Shown: positions 33,478 through 42,740, counted from the first letter of the stretch. The stretch is 64,000 bases of DNA from Chryseobacterium sp. FP211-J200 (GCF_001643375.1 NZ_LSHB01000011.1:62001-126000); one strand, 5' to 3'. Program-made: numbers and translations. The notes: generated from the sequence alone by a model not told the origin.

Positions 33478-34605
33478 TTATTTTTCGAAAAATTCCAAAA
33501 CGGAATCTGTAATATATTTCAGTTGCTCTTCATCCAATTCTGTGTGCATTGGCAATGAGATCACCTGATCCAACAATTTATCCGTGTTCACAAAATCTGA
33601 CGGATCACTTTCCTGATAGTAGGCTTTTTGTTTTCTGAGTGCAACCGGATAATAGATCATCGCAGGAATTTCTTTTTCGGTTAGATATTGCTGTAACTCG
33701 TTACGTTTTCCATTGGTAATTCTTAAAGTATACTGGTGAAAAACGTGGGTTGAATATTCTGCTCTCTTTGGTGTAAGGATATTTTCGTTTCCAGCAAAAG
33801 CTCCGTCATAATAATCCGCTGCTTTTCTTCTCGCTTCGTTGTAAGAATCAAGGTTTGGCAATTTTTTTCTCAAAACCGCTGCCTGAATGCTGTCCAATCT
33901 TGAGTTGACACCCACTTCGTCGTGGTAATAGCGCTCGTACATTCCGTGGTTTACGATGCCTCTAAGTCTGTGAGCCAACTCGTCATCACTGGTAAAAATT
34001 GCACCGCCGTCACCGTAGCAACCAAGGTTTTTGGAAGGAAAAAATGAAGTTGTTCCAATAGTTCCCATCGTTCCTGATTTTTTTTCGGTTCCGTCTGAGA
34101 AAATAAAATCTGAACCAATCGCCTGAGCATTATCTTCGATCACATATAAATTATGTTCTTTTGCGATTCTCAAAATTTCTTCCATATTTCCACATTGTCC
34201 AAAAATATGAACTGGAATGATCGCTTTAGTTCTTGGCGTGATCGCTTTTTTAATAGCTTCTGTATCAATCGTGAAAGTATCGTAATCCACATCTACCAAA
34301 ACAGATTTTAGTTTAAGTAAATGGATTACTTCTACTGTAGCAGCAAATGTAAAATCTGCAGTGATCACTTCATCACCTTCTTGTAGATCCAAGGCCATCA
34401 ACGCGATCTGAAGCGCGTCTGTACCGTTTGCGCAAGGGATCACGTGTTTTACATCCAAATAACTTTCCAGATCGGCCTGAAAAGATTTGACTTCCGGACC
34501 ATTTATAAAAGCTGCAGAATCCATTACATTGAGAACTGCATTGTCAACTTCACTTTTGATTTTATAATACTGGCTTTGTAGATCGACCATTTGGATTTTC
34601 TTCAT
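33478..34605 (-). CDS. DegT/DnrJ/EryC1/StrS family sugar aminotransferase
   Basis: A PLP-dependent enzyme that aminates nucleotide-activated keto-sugars for surface glycans. From the ATG at 34605 the product is 375 residues, beginning MKKIQMVDLQSQYYKIK; the frame extends further upstream but those residues are not family-like. Motifs: GTDALQIALMAL (about 60), ADFTFAATVEVIHLL, VIEDNAQAIGS (PLP-contacting Asp, about 160) and TTSFFPSKNLGCYGDGGAI with the internal-aldimine Lys (about 190). It is divergent from the subtilase gene and upstream of galE. The exact sugar cannot be told; WbpE-like enzymes are close in pattern. Confidence 0.92.
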   Translation of the reverse strand: MKKIQMVDLQSQYYKIKSEVDNAVLNVMDSAAFINGPEVKSFQADLESYLDVKHVIPCANGTDALQIALMALDLQEGDEVITADFTFAATVEVIHLLKLKSVLVDVDYDTFTIDTEAIKKAITPRTKAIIPVHIFGQCGNMEEILRIAKEHNLYVIEDNAQAIGSDFIFSDGTEKKSGTMGTIGTTSFFPSKNLGCYGDGGAIFTSDDELAHRLRGIVNHGMYERYYHDEVGVNSRLDSIQAAVLRKKLPNLDSYNEARRKAADYYDGAFAGNENILTPKRAEYSTHVFHQYTLRITNGKRNELQQYLTEKEIPAMIYYPVALRKQKAYYQESDPSDFVNTDKLLDQVISLPMHTELDEEQLKYITDSVLEFFEK

Positions 34606-34733
34606 AATCAAATATTTATTTTTAAAGGCTTTTGACATCGAGATCATATTTTCCGAAAGCGATATCAAATGCAAAACATTATTTTGTAAATTTACATTTA
34701 TTTATCAGTTTAAAAAATCAAAATCCCCGAAAC

Positions 34734-36344
34734 GTGAGAAAAATCTTTACAATTTTATCGGTTAGCTTTTCTTTGATAGCAACGGCTCAAACCGAATTAG
34801 TTTTTGTTTTCTTCAAAGATAAACCAAATAAAGCGGCTTTCTATTCCAACCCACTTTCGGAACTGACGCAAAAATCGCTCGACAGAAGAACCAATCTCGG
34901 AATCCCGCTCATGGATCAGGATGCGCCAATTGAACCAACTTATATTACTAATATTCAGAATCTTGGATTTGATGTCAACGATTATTCCAAATGGTTGAAC
35001 GGTGTTGCCGTAAATGCCATTTCTGAGCAGATACAAACCTTATCACAACAAAGCTATGTGGATCACGTCGAAAGTTTTGTAAGAAATCCAAATGGTGGAA
35101 AAAGAAAAGATAAAATTGAAAAATTTAAAGAATTTGATCAAGCCAATGCTAACAGAGGTATTTTAACCAATTTCAATTATGGTGAAGGATTGGCACAGAT
35201 CAACCAGGTCAACATCAGAGCACTTCATGTGGCAGGATTTACCGGAACAGGAATGACAATTGCCGTAATTGATACTGGATTTCCTTCTGTAAATACTGGC
35301 AATGCTTTCAAAAGACTTCGTGACAACGGACAAATCAAAGGCGGTTATAATTTCATTGGTAAAAACACAGACATCTACAATACTTCTCTGAACACCCACG
35401 GCTCCATTTGCCTTGGAACAATTGGCGGATATCTTGACAATCAGTTTGTTGGCACTGCGCCCGATGCAGATTTTTACCTTTATGCTTCAGAGGATGGTGA
35501 AAATGAAATCCCAGAGGAACAGCTCTATTGGATAGAGGCTGCCGAGGAAGCTGACAGAAAAGGTGTGGATGTGATCACAACATCGCTGGGTTATTATCAA
35601 TTTGATGACAGTCGATATGATTATACTTACTCTGACATGAATGGAACCACCTCATTCATCGCAAGAGGCGCACAGATAGCGACGGAAAAAGGAATTTTTG
35701 TGACCTTCGCAGCTGGAAATGAAGGTAATAACGATTGGCATTACATTATCACACCAGCAGACAATACGAAAGTGTTTACCATTGGGGCTGTAACTTCCCA
35801 AGGTAGCAGCTCATCATTCTCTTCATATGGTCCGAATTCTGCAGGAGCAACAAAACCAGACGGAAGTGCAAGAGGAAGTGAAGTTTACACAGTTTACGGT
35901 AATCAAGTAACCCAAGCATCTGGAACTTCTCTAGCCAATCCTTTAGCAGCTGGTGGTGTTGCATGCTTATTACAATCCTTATCCAAAAATATCTCCAGAG
36001 ATGAGATTAAAACAAAGCTGAGACAAAATGCATCTCTTTATCCCAACACATCTCCTCAAATGGGTTATGGTATTCTTAATTTCTACAAAACTTACCAATC
36101 TTATCTTGATGTGAACGATATCAAAAAAAATCAGGTGAAGGTTTACCCAAATCCAGCAAAAGATGTCATCAACATTTCTTCAGACAAACCGATACAGTCA
36201 GTGGAAATCTACGATGTCCTAGGAAGACTGATCAAAACCGAAACTAAAAATAATGTCAACATCTCTCAACTTTCTAAAGGAAACTATCTCCTCAAAATAA
36301 AAACGGGAGATCAGCAAATAATAGAAAAATTAATCAAGCAATAA
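34734..36344 (+). CDS. Secreted S8 subtilisin-like serine protease with T9SS sorting domain
   Basis: 536 residues from a GTG at 34734, which begins a clean signal peptide (MRKIFTILSVSFSLIATAQ). The longer open frame from 34632 overlaps the divergent aminotransferase promoter and is rejected as start. A propeptide (about 20-160) precedes the catalytic triad: Asp in IAVIDTGFPSV (about 184), His in NTHGSICLGT (about 222) and Ser in ASGTSLANPLAAGG (about 398). The C-terminus (about 465-536) has VYPNPAKDVINISS and ends KLIKQ, a type-A T9SS sorting domain. It is a second exported protease besides the M36 enzyme. Confidence 0.94.
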   Translation: MRKIFTILSVSFSLIATAQTELVFVFFKDKPNKAAFYSNPLSELTQKSLDRRTNLGIPLMDQDAPIEPTYITNIQNLGFDVNDYSKWLNGVAVNAISEQIQTLSQQSYVDHVESFVRNPNGGKRKDKIEKFKEFDQANANRGILTNFNYGEGLAQINQVNIRALHVAGFTGTGMTIAVIDTGFPSVNTGNAFKRLRDNGQIKGGYNFIGKNTDIYNTSLNTHGSICLGTIGGYLDNQFVGTAPDADFYLYASEDGENEIPEEQLYWIEAAEEADRKGVDVITTSLGYYQFDDSRYDYTYSDMNGTTSFIARGAQIATEKGIFVTFAAGNEGNNDWHYIITPADNTKVFTIGAVTSQGSSSSFSSYGPNSAGATKPDGSARGSEVYTVYGNQVTQASGTSLANPLAAGGVACLLQSLSKNISRDEIKTKLRQNASLYPNTSPQMGYGILNFYKTYQSYLDVNDIKKNQVKVYPNPAKDVINISSDKPIQSVEIYDVLGRLIKTETKNNVNISQLSKGNYLLKIKTGDQQIIEKLIKQ

Positions 36345-36381
36345 ATTACAAAGGGCTAAATTTTAGCTCTTTGTAATTTTG
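36345..36381 (+). terminator. Rho-independent terminator of the subtilase gene
   Basis: 16-bp stem with one G-T pair (ATTACAAAG...CTTTGTAAT), almost no loop, beginning directly after the stop codon and followed by TTTT. Confidence 0.8.
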
Positions 36382-36530
36382 ATATTAAATGAGCAGAAAA
36401 AGAAACAACGATTATGAAATCAATATAAATAACTCATTATCAATTAATTTTATCGTACATTGTTGAAAATTCAGGTTTCGCCTTATATTATGGAAGTGTA
36501 TCGTTACTCGTGAACTAAAATAATTTTAAC

Positions 36531-37448
36531 ATGGAACATGATATAAAACTCTTCAAAAAGAGTGATACAACTGTTGACGTGCCTGCGTCAAAAAAAACAA
36601 TCAATATTGCTTACCTCATTTTGGTACATCGGTTACCTGACCAGTTCAAAAGGCTTTTCGAAGCTATCTATGAAACCGAAAATCATTACCTGATCCACAT
36701 AGATAAGAAAGCTGAAAAAGAACTTGGAACCGAAGTAAAATTATTCCTGAAAGACTTTCCAAATGTTTACATCCTCAAAAGTGAAAATGTCATCTGGGGC
36801 GGTTACAGCATGGTACAGGCAGAATTGGACGGCATGAATTTTTTGCTGAATATTGATGCTCATTGGGATTACTTCATCAATTTAAGTGGACAAGATTTCC
36901 CTTTGAGATCACAAAAGATCATCCGAAAATATCTTACTGAAAACAATGGCAAAAATTACATCAAAATAACTGATCAGAAAAACATCCGTCCTGAAACCAT
37001 GAACAGGATCGAGAATTACTTTGATGAAATAGATGACAAGATCTCACCATTGACGTACAAAAGAGAATTCATGAAAGACATTACGCCCTATATCGGCGGA
37101 CAATGGATGATCTTGACAAGAGATTGCTGCAATTTTATTTGTACCAGTACAGAAGTTAAAAAATTTGAAAACTATTACAAGAACACTTTGATTGCGGACG
37201 AATCATTCTTTCAAACTGTTTTAATGAACACAAAGTTTGAGGGACAACTGGTGAACGATGACAAAAGGGCGATCATTTGGATCCCGGATGGTGACATTAA
37301 ACTGCGTCCGAAAACATTTACAGTAGATGATTTGGATTTTTTAAGTTCTGGAAGCAATCTGTTTGCAAGGAAATTTGATGACAATGTAGATAGGAACATT
37401 ATCAGTAAAATGAGTTTATCTCATAATGTAGAATTAGCAAAAGCTTAA
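36531..37448 (+). CDS. GT14-family glycosyltransferase (core-2/I-branching-like)
   Basis: 305 residues. INIAYLILVHRLPDQFKRLFEAIY, YLIHIDKKAE, VIWGGYSMVQAEL and INLSGQDFPLRSQKII are the conserved core of the beta-1,6-N-acetylglucosaminyltransferase (Branch) family, which transfers GlcNAc or xylose from UDP-sugars. YIGGQWMILTRDC and ADESFFQTVLMN follow, the acceptor-site region with the catalytic Glu. It has no signal peptide; bacterial members act in the cytoplasm on surface glycans. Flanked by terminators, so monocistronic. Confidence 0.88.
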   Translation: MEHDIKLFKKSDTTVDVPASKKTINIAYLILVHRLPDQFKRLFEAIYETENHYLIHIDKKAEKELGTEVKLFLKDFPNVYILKSENVIWGGYSMVQAELDGMNFLLNIDAHWDYFINLSGQDFPLRSQKIIRKYLTENNGKNYIKITDQKNIRPETMNRIENYFDEIDDKISPLTYKREFMKDITPYIGGQWMILTRDCCNFICTSTEVKKFENYYKNTLIADESFFQTVLMNTKFEGQLVNDDKRAIIWIPDGDIKLRPKTFTVDDLDFLSSGSNLFARKFDDNVDRNIISKMSLSHNVELAKA

Positions 37449-37474
37449 TTACCATTACATTTTCATCCTAAAAT

Positions 37475-37507
37475 AAAAAAACCACTGAAAAATCAGTGGT
37501 TTTTTTT
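37475..37507 (+). terminator. Terminator between GT14 gene and XRE regulator
   Basis: AAAAAAACCACTGA and its complement, 4-nt loop, with T tract. Shared by convergent genes. Confidence 0.85.
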
Positions 37508-37525
37508 AAAGTGATCCTTACTCTT

Positions 37526-37732
37526 CTATTCCTTTTTGTACTCGAGAATATCTGCAGGTTGGCAATCCAATGCTTTGCATATCGCTTCCAAAGTACTGAA
37601 ACGAACAGCTTTTGCCTTTCCAGTTTTCAAAATAGAAAGATTTGAAAGCGTTAAATCTACTTTTTCGGACAATTCATTCAATGACATTTTTCGTTTGGCC
37701 ATCATCACGTCCAGGTTTACGATTATTGGCAT
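37526..37732 (-). CDS. XRE-family transcriptional regulator (YozG-like)
   Basis: A minimal 68-residue Cro/C1 helix-turn-helix protein: NLDVMMAKRKMSLNELSEKVDLTLSNLSILKTGKAKAVRFSTLEAICKALDCQPADILEY covers all five helices. This type is almost always next to a DUF2975 membrane protein, as here (3-bp gap), and the pair is cotranscribed. It probably regulates its own operon. Confidence 0.9.
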   Translation of the reverse strand: MPIIVNLDVMMAKRKMSLNELSEKVDLTLSNLSILKTGKAKAVRFSTLEAICKALDCQPADILEYKKE

Positions 37733-37735
37733 AAC

Positions 37736-38272
37736 TTAGATGGTTAGGTCGTTTTCGTTCTGTAACTCGATTCCTCTTTTGAAGATTTGTGCAATGATGT
37801 AGATGATTCCTGCCAAGAAAATGAAACCTCCGTCAGAGCCCAAGTTATATTTGACCGAAGAAATATCGAAGCCTTTTTTCAATAATCCTTCTATGAATTG
37901 GTCTGTGATGACCCAAATAATCCAAATCCCAAATGAGACGTAACTTATTCTTAGAATTAAGTCTGAAACTTCTTTACTGAAAGGATTTTCTAAGTCTAAT
38001 TTTTTAAAAACATTAATAACAACAAAAAACAAATATGCTTTGTAACCCAGTAGAAAAACAATCAATGACCACAAACAAATAAAATAATTTCGATTTTTAA
38101 TCAATAAATCCATAAAATCATATTTCATAACCATCAACCGACCTTCACTTGAAAAATCAGAAAAAACGCCCCATAGTCCACCAACTATAAAAGCTCCAGT
38201 TTCTATACACAAGCCTACAAAGGCAATCCAAGCGATAACATTGAGAATTGATAAAATTGTTTTTGTATTCAT
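37736..38272 (-). CDS. DUF2975 membrane protein
   Basis: 178 residues with four transmembrane segments (about 8-32, 58-82, 110-135, 150-166). The pattern LRISYVSFGIWIIWVI and GGFIFLAGIIYIIAQIFKRGIELQNENDLTI is the usual C-terminal DUF2975 signature preceding the XRE gene. Function unknown. Upstream it is divergent from rarA. Confidence 0.88.
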   Translation of the reverse strand: MNTKTILSILNVIAWIAFVGLCIETGAFIVGGLWGVFSDFSSEGRLMVMKYDFMDLLIKNRNYFICLWSLIVFLLGYKAYLFFVVINVFKKLDLENPFSKEVSDLILRISYVSFGIWIIWVITDQFIEGLLKKGFDISSVKYNLGSDGGFIFLAGIIYIIAQIFKRGIELQNENDLTI

Positions 38273-38402
38273 TCGTTTAAGTTTTAAAAATTATTATGCA
38301 AATATCAAAAAATATTTATTGATAAACAATAAATATTTTACTTTTAACATTAATTCAAAATATTAATGAAACTTATCTTTTTCGCAAAGTATTTAATTTC
38401 CG

Positions 38403-38410
38403 TAATTTTG
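38403..38410 (+). promoter_or_regulatory. -7 promoter box for rarA
   Basis: TAATTTTG matches TAnnTTTG 5 bp before the ATG at 38415, as at idi, suggesting a leaderless transcript. Confidence 0.4.
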
Positions 38411-38414
38411 AAAT

Positions 38415-39695
38415 ATGAACAATTCTCCACTTGCCGAAATCCTGCGTCCGAAAACTTTGGATGATGTTTTGGGCCAAGAACATCTCACTGGAAAATCTGG
38501 AACCATCAAAAGAATGATGGACAATGACACCATTAATTCACTTATTTTTTGGGGACCACCAGGAACAGGAAAAACCACTTTGGCAGAAATCATCTCCGAA
38601 AGTTCGGGGAGAAAATTCTACAAGTTGTCAGCTGTTTCTGCCGGCGTAAAAGATGTAAGAGATATTATTGACGAAGCGAAAAAACAAAACCTCTTTTCAG
38701 GAAGAAGTCCAATTCTCTTCATTGATGAAATTCACAGATTCAACAAATCTCAACAGGATTCGTTACTTCACGCTGTTGAAAAAGGTTGGATCACTTTAAT
38801 CGGCGCAACTACAGAAAATCCAAGTTTTGAAGTAGTTTCGGCTTTGCTTTCCAGAACTCAGGTTTATATCTTAAAAGCATTGACTTTTGAAAAACTGGAA
38901 GAACTCGCTGACATTTCAGTTTCAAAATACAACGAACTCAACAATACCAAATTCTTCCTTGAAGAAAAAGAAGCCTTCATCCAATATTCCGGAGGCGACG
39001 CAAGAAAGTTGATTAATTCAATCGAATTGGTTCTCAATCAATTCAAATCTGCCAAGAAAAATAAAATCTCCAACAAAGATGTACTTTCCGTTTTGCAGGA
39101 AAATATGGCTTTGTACGACAAAAATGGAGAGCAACATTACGACATCATTTCAGCCTTCATCAAATCGATGCGTGGCTCGGACCCAAATGGTGCTGTCTAT
39201 TGGCTCGCCAGAATGTTGGTTGGCGGAGAAGATATCAAATTCATTGCCCGAAGAATGATGATTCTCGCAGCAGAAGATATTGGTTTAGCAAATCCAAATG
39301 CCTTGGTAATGGCTAACAATTGTTTCCAGGCCATCAACGTCATCGGAAATCCCGAAGCCAGAATTATCCTCAGCGAAACCGCCGTTTATCTCGCCGTTTC
39401 ACCAAAAAGTAATTCCACTTACAATGCCATTAATGAAGCAATGGCTTTCGTCAAGAAAACCGGAAATCTCCCAGTTCCACTCCACCTCAGAAATGCGCCA
39501 ACCAAATTGATGAAGGATTTGGACTACGGAAAAGATTACCAATACGCACATTCTTACGAAGGAAATTTTGTCGATTTGGAATTTCTTCCCGACGAAATCA
39601 CAGGAACAACATTCTACAATCCTGCCAACAATTCGACAGAGAAGAAAATACGCGAACAGCTGAAGGATAAATGGAAAGACAAATATGACCTTTGA
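38415..39695 (+). CDS. rarA: Replication-associated recombination protein A (AAA+ ATPase)
   Basis: The clamp-loader-related ATPase (MgsA/RarA) acts at stalled replication forks. 426 residues, normal length. PLAEILRPKTLDDVLGQEHL at the N-terminus, Walker A GPPGTGKTT (47-55), Walker B ILFIDEIHRFNKSQQD (about 97-112), sensor 1 IGATTENPSFE with the arginine-finger region LLSRTQVY, and a C-terminal tetramerisation domain (MRGSDPNGAVYWLARMLVGGED). Normal copy, single gene. Confidence 0.96.
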   Translation: MNNSPLAEILRPKTLDDVLGQEHLTGKSGTIKRMMDNDTINSLIFWGPPGTGKTTLAEIISESSGRKFYKLSAVSAGVKDVRDIIDEAKKQNLFSGRSPILFIDEIHRFNKSQQDSLLHAVEKGWITLIGATTENPSFEVVSALLSRTQVYILKALTFEKLEELADISVSKYNELNNTKFFLEEKEAFIQYSGGDARKLINSIELVLNQFKSAKKNKISNKDVLSVLQENMALYDKNGEQHYDIISAFIKSMRGSDPNGAVYWLARMLVGGEDIKFIARRMMILAAEDIGLANPNALVMANNCFQAINVIGNPEARIILSETAVYLAVSPKSNSTYNAINEAMAFVKKTGNLPVPLHLRNAPTKLMKDLDYGKDYQYAHSYEGNFVDLEFLPDEITGTTFYNPANNSTEKKIREQLKDKWKDKYDL

Positions 39696-39747
39696 GTTAA
39701 ATATTCCTAAATTTTATTTTATGCTGATGAATTCAATTTCCTTTTAA

Positions 39748-39755
39748 TATCTTTG
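39748..39755 (+). promoter_or_regulatory. -7 promoter box for the DedA gene
   Basis: TATCTTTG matches TAnnTTTG, 16 bp before the ATG at 39772. Confidence 0.45.
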
Positions 39756-39771
39756 CGCAAGACAGAAAACT

Positions 39772-40455
39772 ATGGAACATTTCGAAAGCTGGAAAGACTT
39801 ACTTAACCCCGAATTTTATATTAAAATGGGTGGTTTTTGGCTTATTTTATTTATCATTTTCGCAGAGACCGGACTTTTTGTAGGTTTCTTTTTACCGGGC
39901 GACAGTTTACTCTTTATTTCAGGGATTTACGCCGTTAAAATCATCGACACCACTTTCGGAACAACAGGTTCAGATTTTCTGGATACTACGATTCTTGCTA
40001 CCGCAGTTGCAGTTGCAGCCATCATTGGAAACGAGATTGGCTATTGGTTTGGTTACAAAAGCGGACCATTGTTGTATGAGCGAAAAGACACTTTCCTGTT
40101 CAAGAAAAAATACCTTTTCAAAGCACACGATTTCTTCGAAGACCACGGAACAGTGGCTGTCATCTTAGCGAGATTTTTACCAATCGTAAGAACATTTGCG
40201 CCCATTGTTGCGGGAATTGTGAAAATGGATAAGAAAAAATTCTTCTATTACAACATCATCGGAGCGTTTGCATGGTCGTTCACGATGATTTTTGCGGGAC
40301 ATTATCTGGACAAATTATTTATGGACCAGTTCGGCATCGATTTGAAGAAAAAATTAGAAATCATCGTTTTGGTCATCGTTTTGGTCACAACTTTGCCTAT
40401 CGTTATCAAGTTCTTTTTCACCAAGGATAAAGAAAGACCCACGAGAATTGATTAA
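39772..40455 (+). CDS. DedA-family membrane protein
   Basis: 227 residues with about five hydrophobic segments. FAETGLFVGFFLPGDSLLFISG, IGNEIGYWFGYKSG and ARFLPIVRTFAPIVAGIVKM are the signature segments of DedA/SNARE-associated proteins, which act as lipid scramblases/flippases (for example of undecaprenyl phosphate) and affect membrane homeostasis. Cytoplasmic tail is Lys-rich. Ends with a terminator. Confidence 0.9.
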   Translation: MEHFESWKDLLNPEFYIKMGGFWLILFIIFAETGLFVGFFLPGDSLLFISGIYAVKIIDTTFGTTGSDFLDTTILATAVAVAAIIGNEIGYWFGYKSGPLLYERKDTFLFKKKYLFKAHDFFEDHGTVAVILARFLPIVRTFAPIVAGIVKMDKKKFFYYNIIGAFAWSFTMIFAGHYLDKLFMDQFGIDLKKKLEIIVLVIVLVTTLPIVIKFFFTKDKERPTRID

Positions 40456-40483
40456 TCAATATTGAAATATTATTAAAACATAT

Positions 40484-40510
40484 AAAACCGGAGTCAATTT
40501 CCGGTTTTTT
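40484..40510 (+). terminator. Rho-independent terminator of DedA gene
   Basis: AAAACCGGA/TCCGGTTTT stem with a T run after it. Confidence 0.8.
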
Positions 40511-40524
40511 GCATTTAATATTTT

Positions 40525-40708
40525 GGGCAGCTTTTTCCGCCTTCCACTCTCGAACCTAACGGAGTGGTTCGACGAAGTCAATCTTTTTGCAAGACGATTT
40601 CAGTTCAATAGAAACTAAGACCTCGCAAAAAAGGATTTCCGTTCAAACCTAACGAAGTGGTTCATCGATTCAAATAAAAAATAAAAAAGATGAGATAAGT
40701 CGGGCTGC
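40525..40708 (+). repeat. Dispersed intergenic repeat, copy A (about 184 bp)
   Basis: Begins GGGCAGCTTTTTCCGCCTTCC and ends with AGTCGGGCTGC. Its outer parts match, in inverted orientation, 56931-57099. Inside, AACCTAACGAAGTGGTTC-type units occur twice. The central part, roughly 40590-40624, differs from copy B. It encodes no ORF. It fills most of the gap 40456-40766. Confidence 0.75.
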
Positions 40709-40766
40709 GGGTTTCGGTACAAAAAGAACGTTTGACATTAAATTAAATCTTAAATAAAAATAAGAA

Positions 40767-41744
40767 ATGAAAGTATTTGTAAACAAAAGAATTCCGGACA
40801 ATGGGATTCAGATTTTGAAAGACGGAAATTTAGATATCATTTTCCAGGAAACAGAAAATCCAACCCACGAAGAATGGCTGGAAAGCTGCAAACAGGCAGA
40901 CATCATCCTAAGTGTCGGTGGAAAGAACAAATATGACAAAGAATTCTTCGATGCCTGCCCTAATGTAAAAGCTATTGCCCTATTTTCCGTAGGCTTCGAC
41001 CAAGTAGATATCGAAGAAGCAACTAAACGAAAAATCGCAGTTGGAAACACGCCAGACGTTTTGAGCCGAGCCACTTCTGACGTCGCATTTCTACTAATGC
41101 AAATGGTTTCAAGAAAAGTAAACTACAACACTGCAAAAGTAAAATCTGGCAACTGGAAAGACTTCCACCCTTTGGAGGAACTCGGTCAGGAACTTTACGG
41201 AAAAACTTTAGGCGTTTTAGGACTTGGAAGAATCGGTTTTGAAATGGCTGAAAAGTGCAAAGCCGCTTTTGGTATGAACATCATTTATCACAACAGAAGC
41301 CATAACGAAGAAGCTGAAAAAGAACTCGATGCAAAATATGTTTCGTTTGATGAATTAGTACAGAAATCAGACATCATAAGTATCCACGCCAATTACACAC
41401 CGGAACAGGCCGACCTTTTCAACACATCAGTATTCGAAAAAATGAAAGAAAATTTGATTTTCATCAACACCGCAAGAGGTGGTTTTCACAATGAGAAAGA
41501 TTTGTTCGAAGCTTTGATTTCGGGTAAAATATGGGGCGCAGGTTTGGACGTTACCAATCCTGAACCGATGCAGAAAGACAGTCCATTGTTAGAACTTCCA
41601 AACGTTTGCGTTCTGCCACACATCGGTTCTGCAACTTTGGAAGCCAGAAGCGGGATGGCAAGATTGGCAGCTGAAAACGTAGTTGCATTTTCAAAAGGTG
41701 AAAAAATGCCGACTTGCGTAAATCCTGAAGTTTACGAAGATTAA
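40767..41744 (+). CDS. D-2-hydroxyacid dehydrogenase (glycerate dehydrogenase-like)
   Basis: 325 residues, NAD(P)-dependent. A catalytic domain is interrupted by a Rossmann domain: GVLGLGRIGFEMAEKC (GxGxxG, about 150), FINTARGGFHNEKDL (catalytic Arg region, about 232-246), DVTNPEPMQKDSPLLELPNVCVLPHIGSAT (catalytic Glu and His). The early SVGGKNKYDKEFFDACPNVKAIALFSVGFDQVD fits hydroxypyruvate/glyoxylate reductase. The precise substrate is not certain. Followed by a small acidic gene. Confidence 0.93.
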   Translation: MKVFVNKRIPDNGIQILKDGNLDIIFQETENPTHEEWLESCKQADIILSVGGKNKYDKEFFDACPNVKAIALFSVGFDQVDIEEATKRKIAVGNTPDVLSRATSDVAFLLMQMVSRKVNYNTAKVKSGNWKDFHPLEELGQELYGKTLGVLGLGRIGFEMAEKCKAAFGMNIIYHNRSHNEEAEKELDAKYVSFDELVQKSDIISIHANYTPEQADLFNTSVFEKMKENLIFINTARGGFHNEKDLFEALISGKIWGAGLDVTNPEPMQKDSPLLELPNVCVLPHIGSATLEARSGMARLAAENVVAFSKGEKMPTCVNPEVYED

Positions 41745-41822
41745 ATTTCATCAAAATAAATCTGTCAAAAACAAAGCTTGGACTCATATTTGTCTATCTT
41801 CAATCAACCAAAAATAAATATT

Positions 41823-42113
41823 ATGACACCAGAAGATAACATCGAAAAAAATTTGGAAGATCTGGATTACAATCCAGGTGAAGACATTTTCAACAGAGAA
41901 GAACATATTCCCATCGACGGCGACGGAAATCCGATCAGAAATCCAAGCCACGTGAATGACGAAATGCCATTCGGACTAGACGTTCCGGGCGCTGAAGATG
42001 ATGACAACTTCGACCAGGTTACCAACCAACTTCCGGACGAGGAAAATAATTATTACAGCACGAGCGATAACGAAGATGACCACGAAGAAGAAAACGATGA
42101 CATCGTAGAATAA
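41823..42113 (+). CDS. Small acidic protein of unknown function
   Basis: 96 residues from the ATG at 41823; 15 preceding residues open in frame look like spacer. About a third of residues are Asp or Glu, with an all-acidic tail (SDNEDDHEEENDDIVE), no signal peptide and likely intrinsic disorder. Short conserved-looking parts are FNREEHIPIDGDGNPIRNPSHVNDEMPFGLD. I recognise no family. It lies 78 bp after the hydroxyacid dehydrogenase and ends in a terminator. Confidence 0.72.
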   Translation: MTPEDNIEKNLEDLDYNPGEDIFNREEHIPIDGDGNPIRNPSHVNDEMPFGLDVPGAEDDDNFDQVTNQLPDEENNYYSTSDNEDDHEEENDDIVE

Positions 42114-42118
42114 ATAAC

Positions 42119-42147
42119 AAAGCTTACCAAATCGGTAAGCTTTTATT
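42119..42147. terminator. Bidirectional terminator
   Basis: 10-bp perfect stem AAAGCTTACC/GGTAAGCTTT with a 5-nt loop and T tract, between convergent genes. Confidence 0.85.
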
Positions 42148-42149
42148 TT

Positions 42150-42545
42150 TTAGTTCAAATCTTTAAATATTCTGGAAGGCTTTTTATTCTCGTCAATCGC
42201 TACCAAGGTAAAATCGCCCGAAACCGCCTTTTCGCGCGTATCATTGTACATTTCTTCCACAAAGATCTCCACATTCACTTTCACGCTGGTGTTCCCGACG
42301 TATTTGATTCTTCCGACAAGTTCTACAATCGTATCAGCCGGAATTGGTTTTTTAAAATCGATTCTGTCACAACTTACCGTTACGAAAGACTTTCTGGCAA
42401 ATCTTGTTGCCGTCATAAAAGCCACTTCATCCATCATTTCCATCACTTTCCCACCGAACATCGTATTATGGTGATTGGTTGTATTCGGGAAAACCACTTT
42501 GAAAACGCGCGTTTCCGATTGCTGGATTTTATCTTCGTAATTCAT
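42150..42545 (-). CDS. Acyl-CoA thioesterase, hotdog fold
   Basis: 131 residues forming one hotdog domain of the YciA/acyl-CoA thioesterase type: VFPNTTNHHNTMFGGKVMEMMDEVAFMTATRFA with the catalytic Asp in the central helix (about 41-45), VTVSCDRIDFKKPIPADTIVELVGRI and VEIFVEE. These hydrolyse acyl-CoA to free acid and CoA. No signal peptide. Confidence 0.9.
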   Translation of the reverse strand: MNYEDKIQQSETRVFKVVFPNTTNHHNTMFGGKVMEMMDEVAFMTATRFARKSFVTVSCDRIDFKKPIPADTIVELVGRIKYVGNTSVKVNVEIFVEEMYNDTREKAVSGDFTLVAIDENKKPSRIFKDLN

Positions 42546-42680
42546 TTCTTGATTGCTTTTAAGTTGTGTACTGGAATCGTTTTTTGAAGGTGCAAATATA
42601 AGTGATAGAAACTGTTTTAAGAAATTTCATAAATTAGATTCCAATAAATCATCAGTCAAAATCATTCTAATGATTTTTCA

Positions 42681-42740
42681 AATTCCCCTCCTCTGGAGGG
42701 GCGACTAAAATTCGAAGAATTTTTGACGGGGTGGTCAATC
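42681..42740 (+). repeat. Left repeat box of DUF559 cassette
   Basis: CCCCTCCTCTGGAGGGG, a palindrome-like box, followed about 24 bp later by GACGGGGTGGT. The same two-part box recurs at 43172-43230 in direct orientation and at 43235-43298 inverted. Confidence 0.8.

Noticed and set aside
34632-34733. Upstream ATG for the subtilase gene
   Set aside because: It overlaps the divergent aminotransferase start region and puts 34 non-signal residues before a perfect signal peptide; the GTG at 34734 is better.
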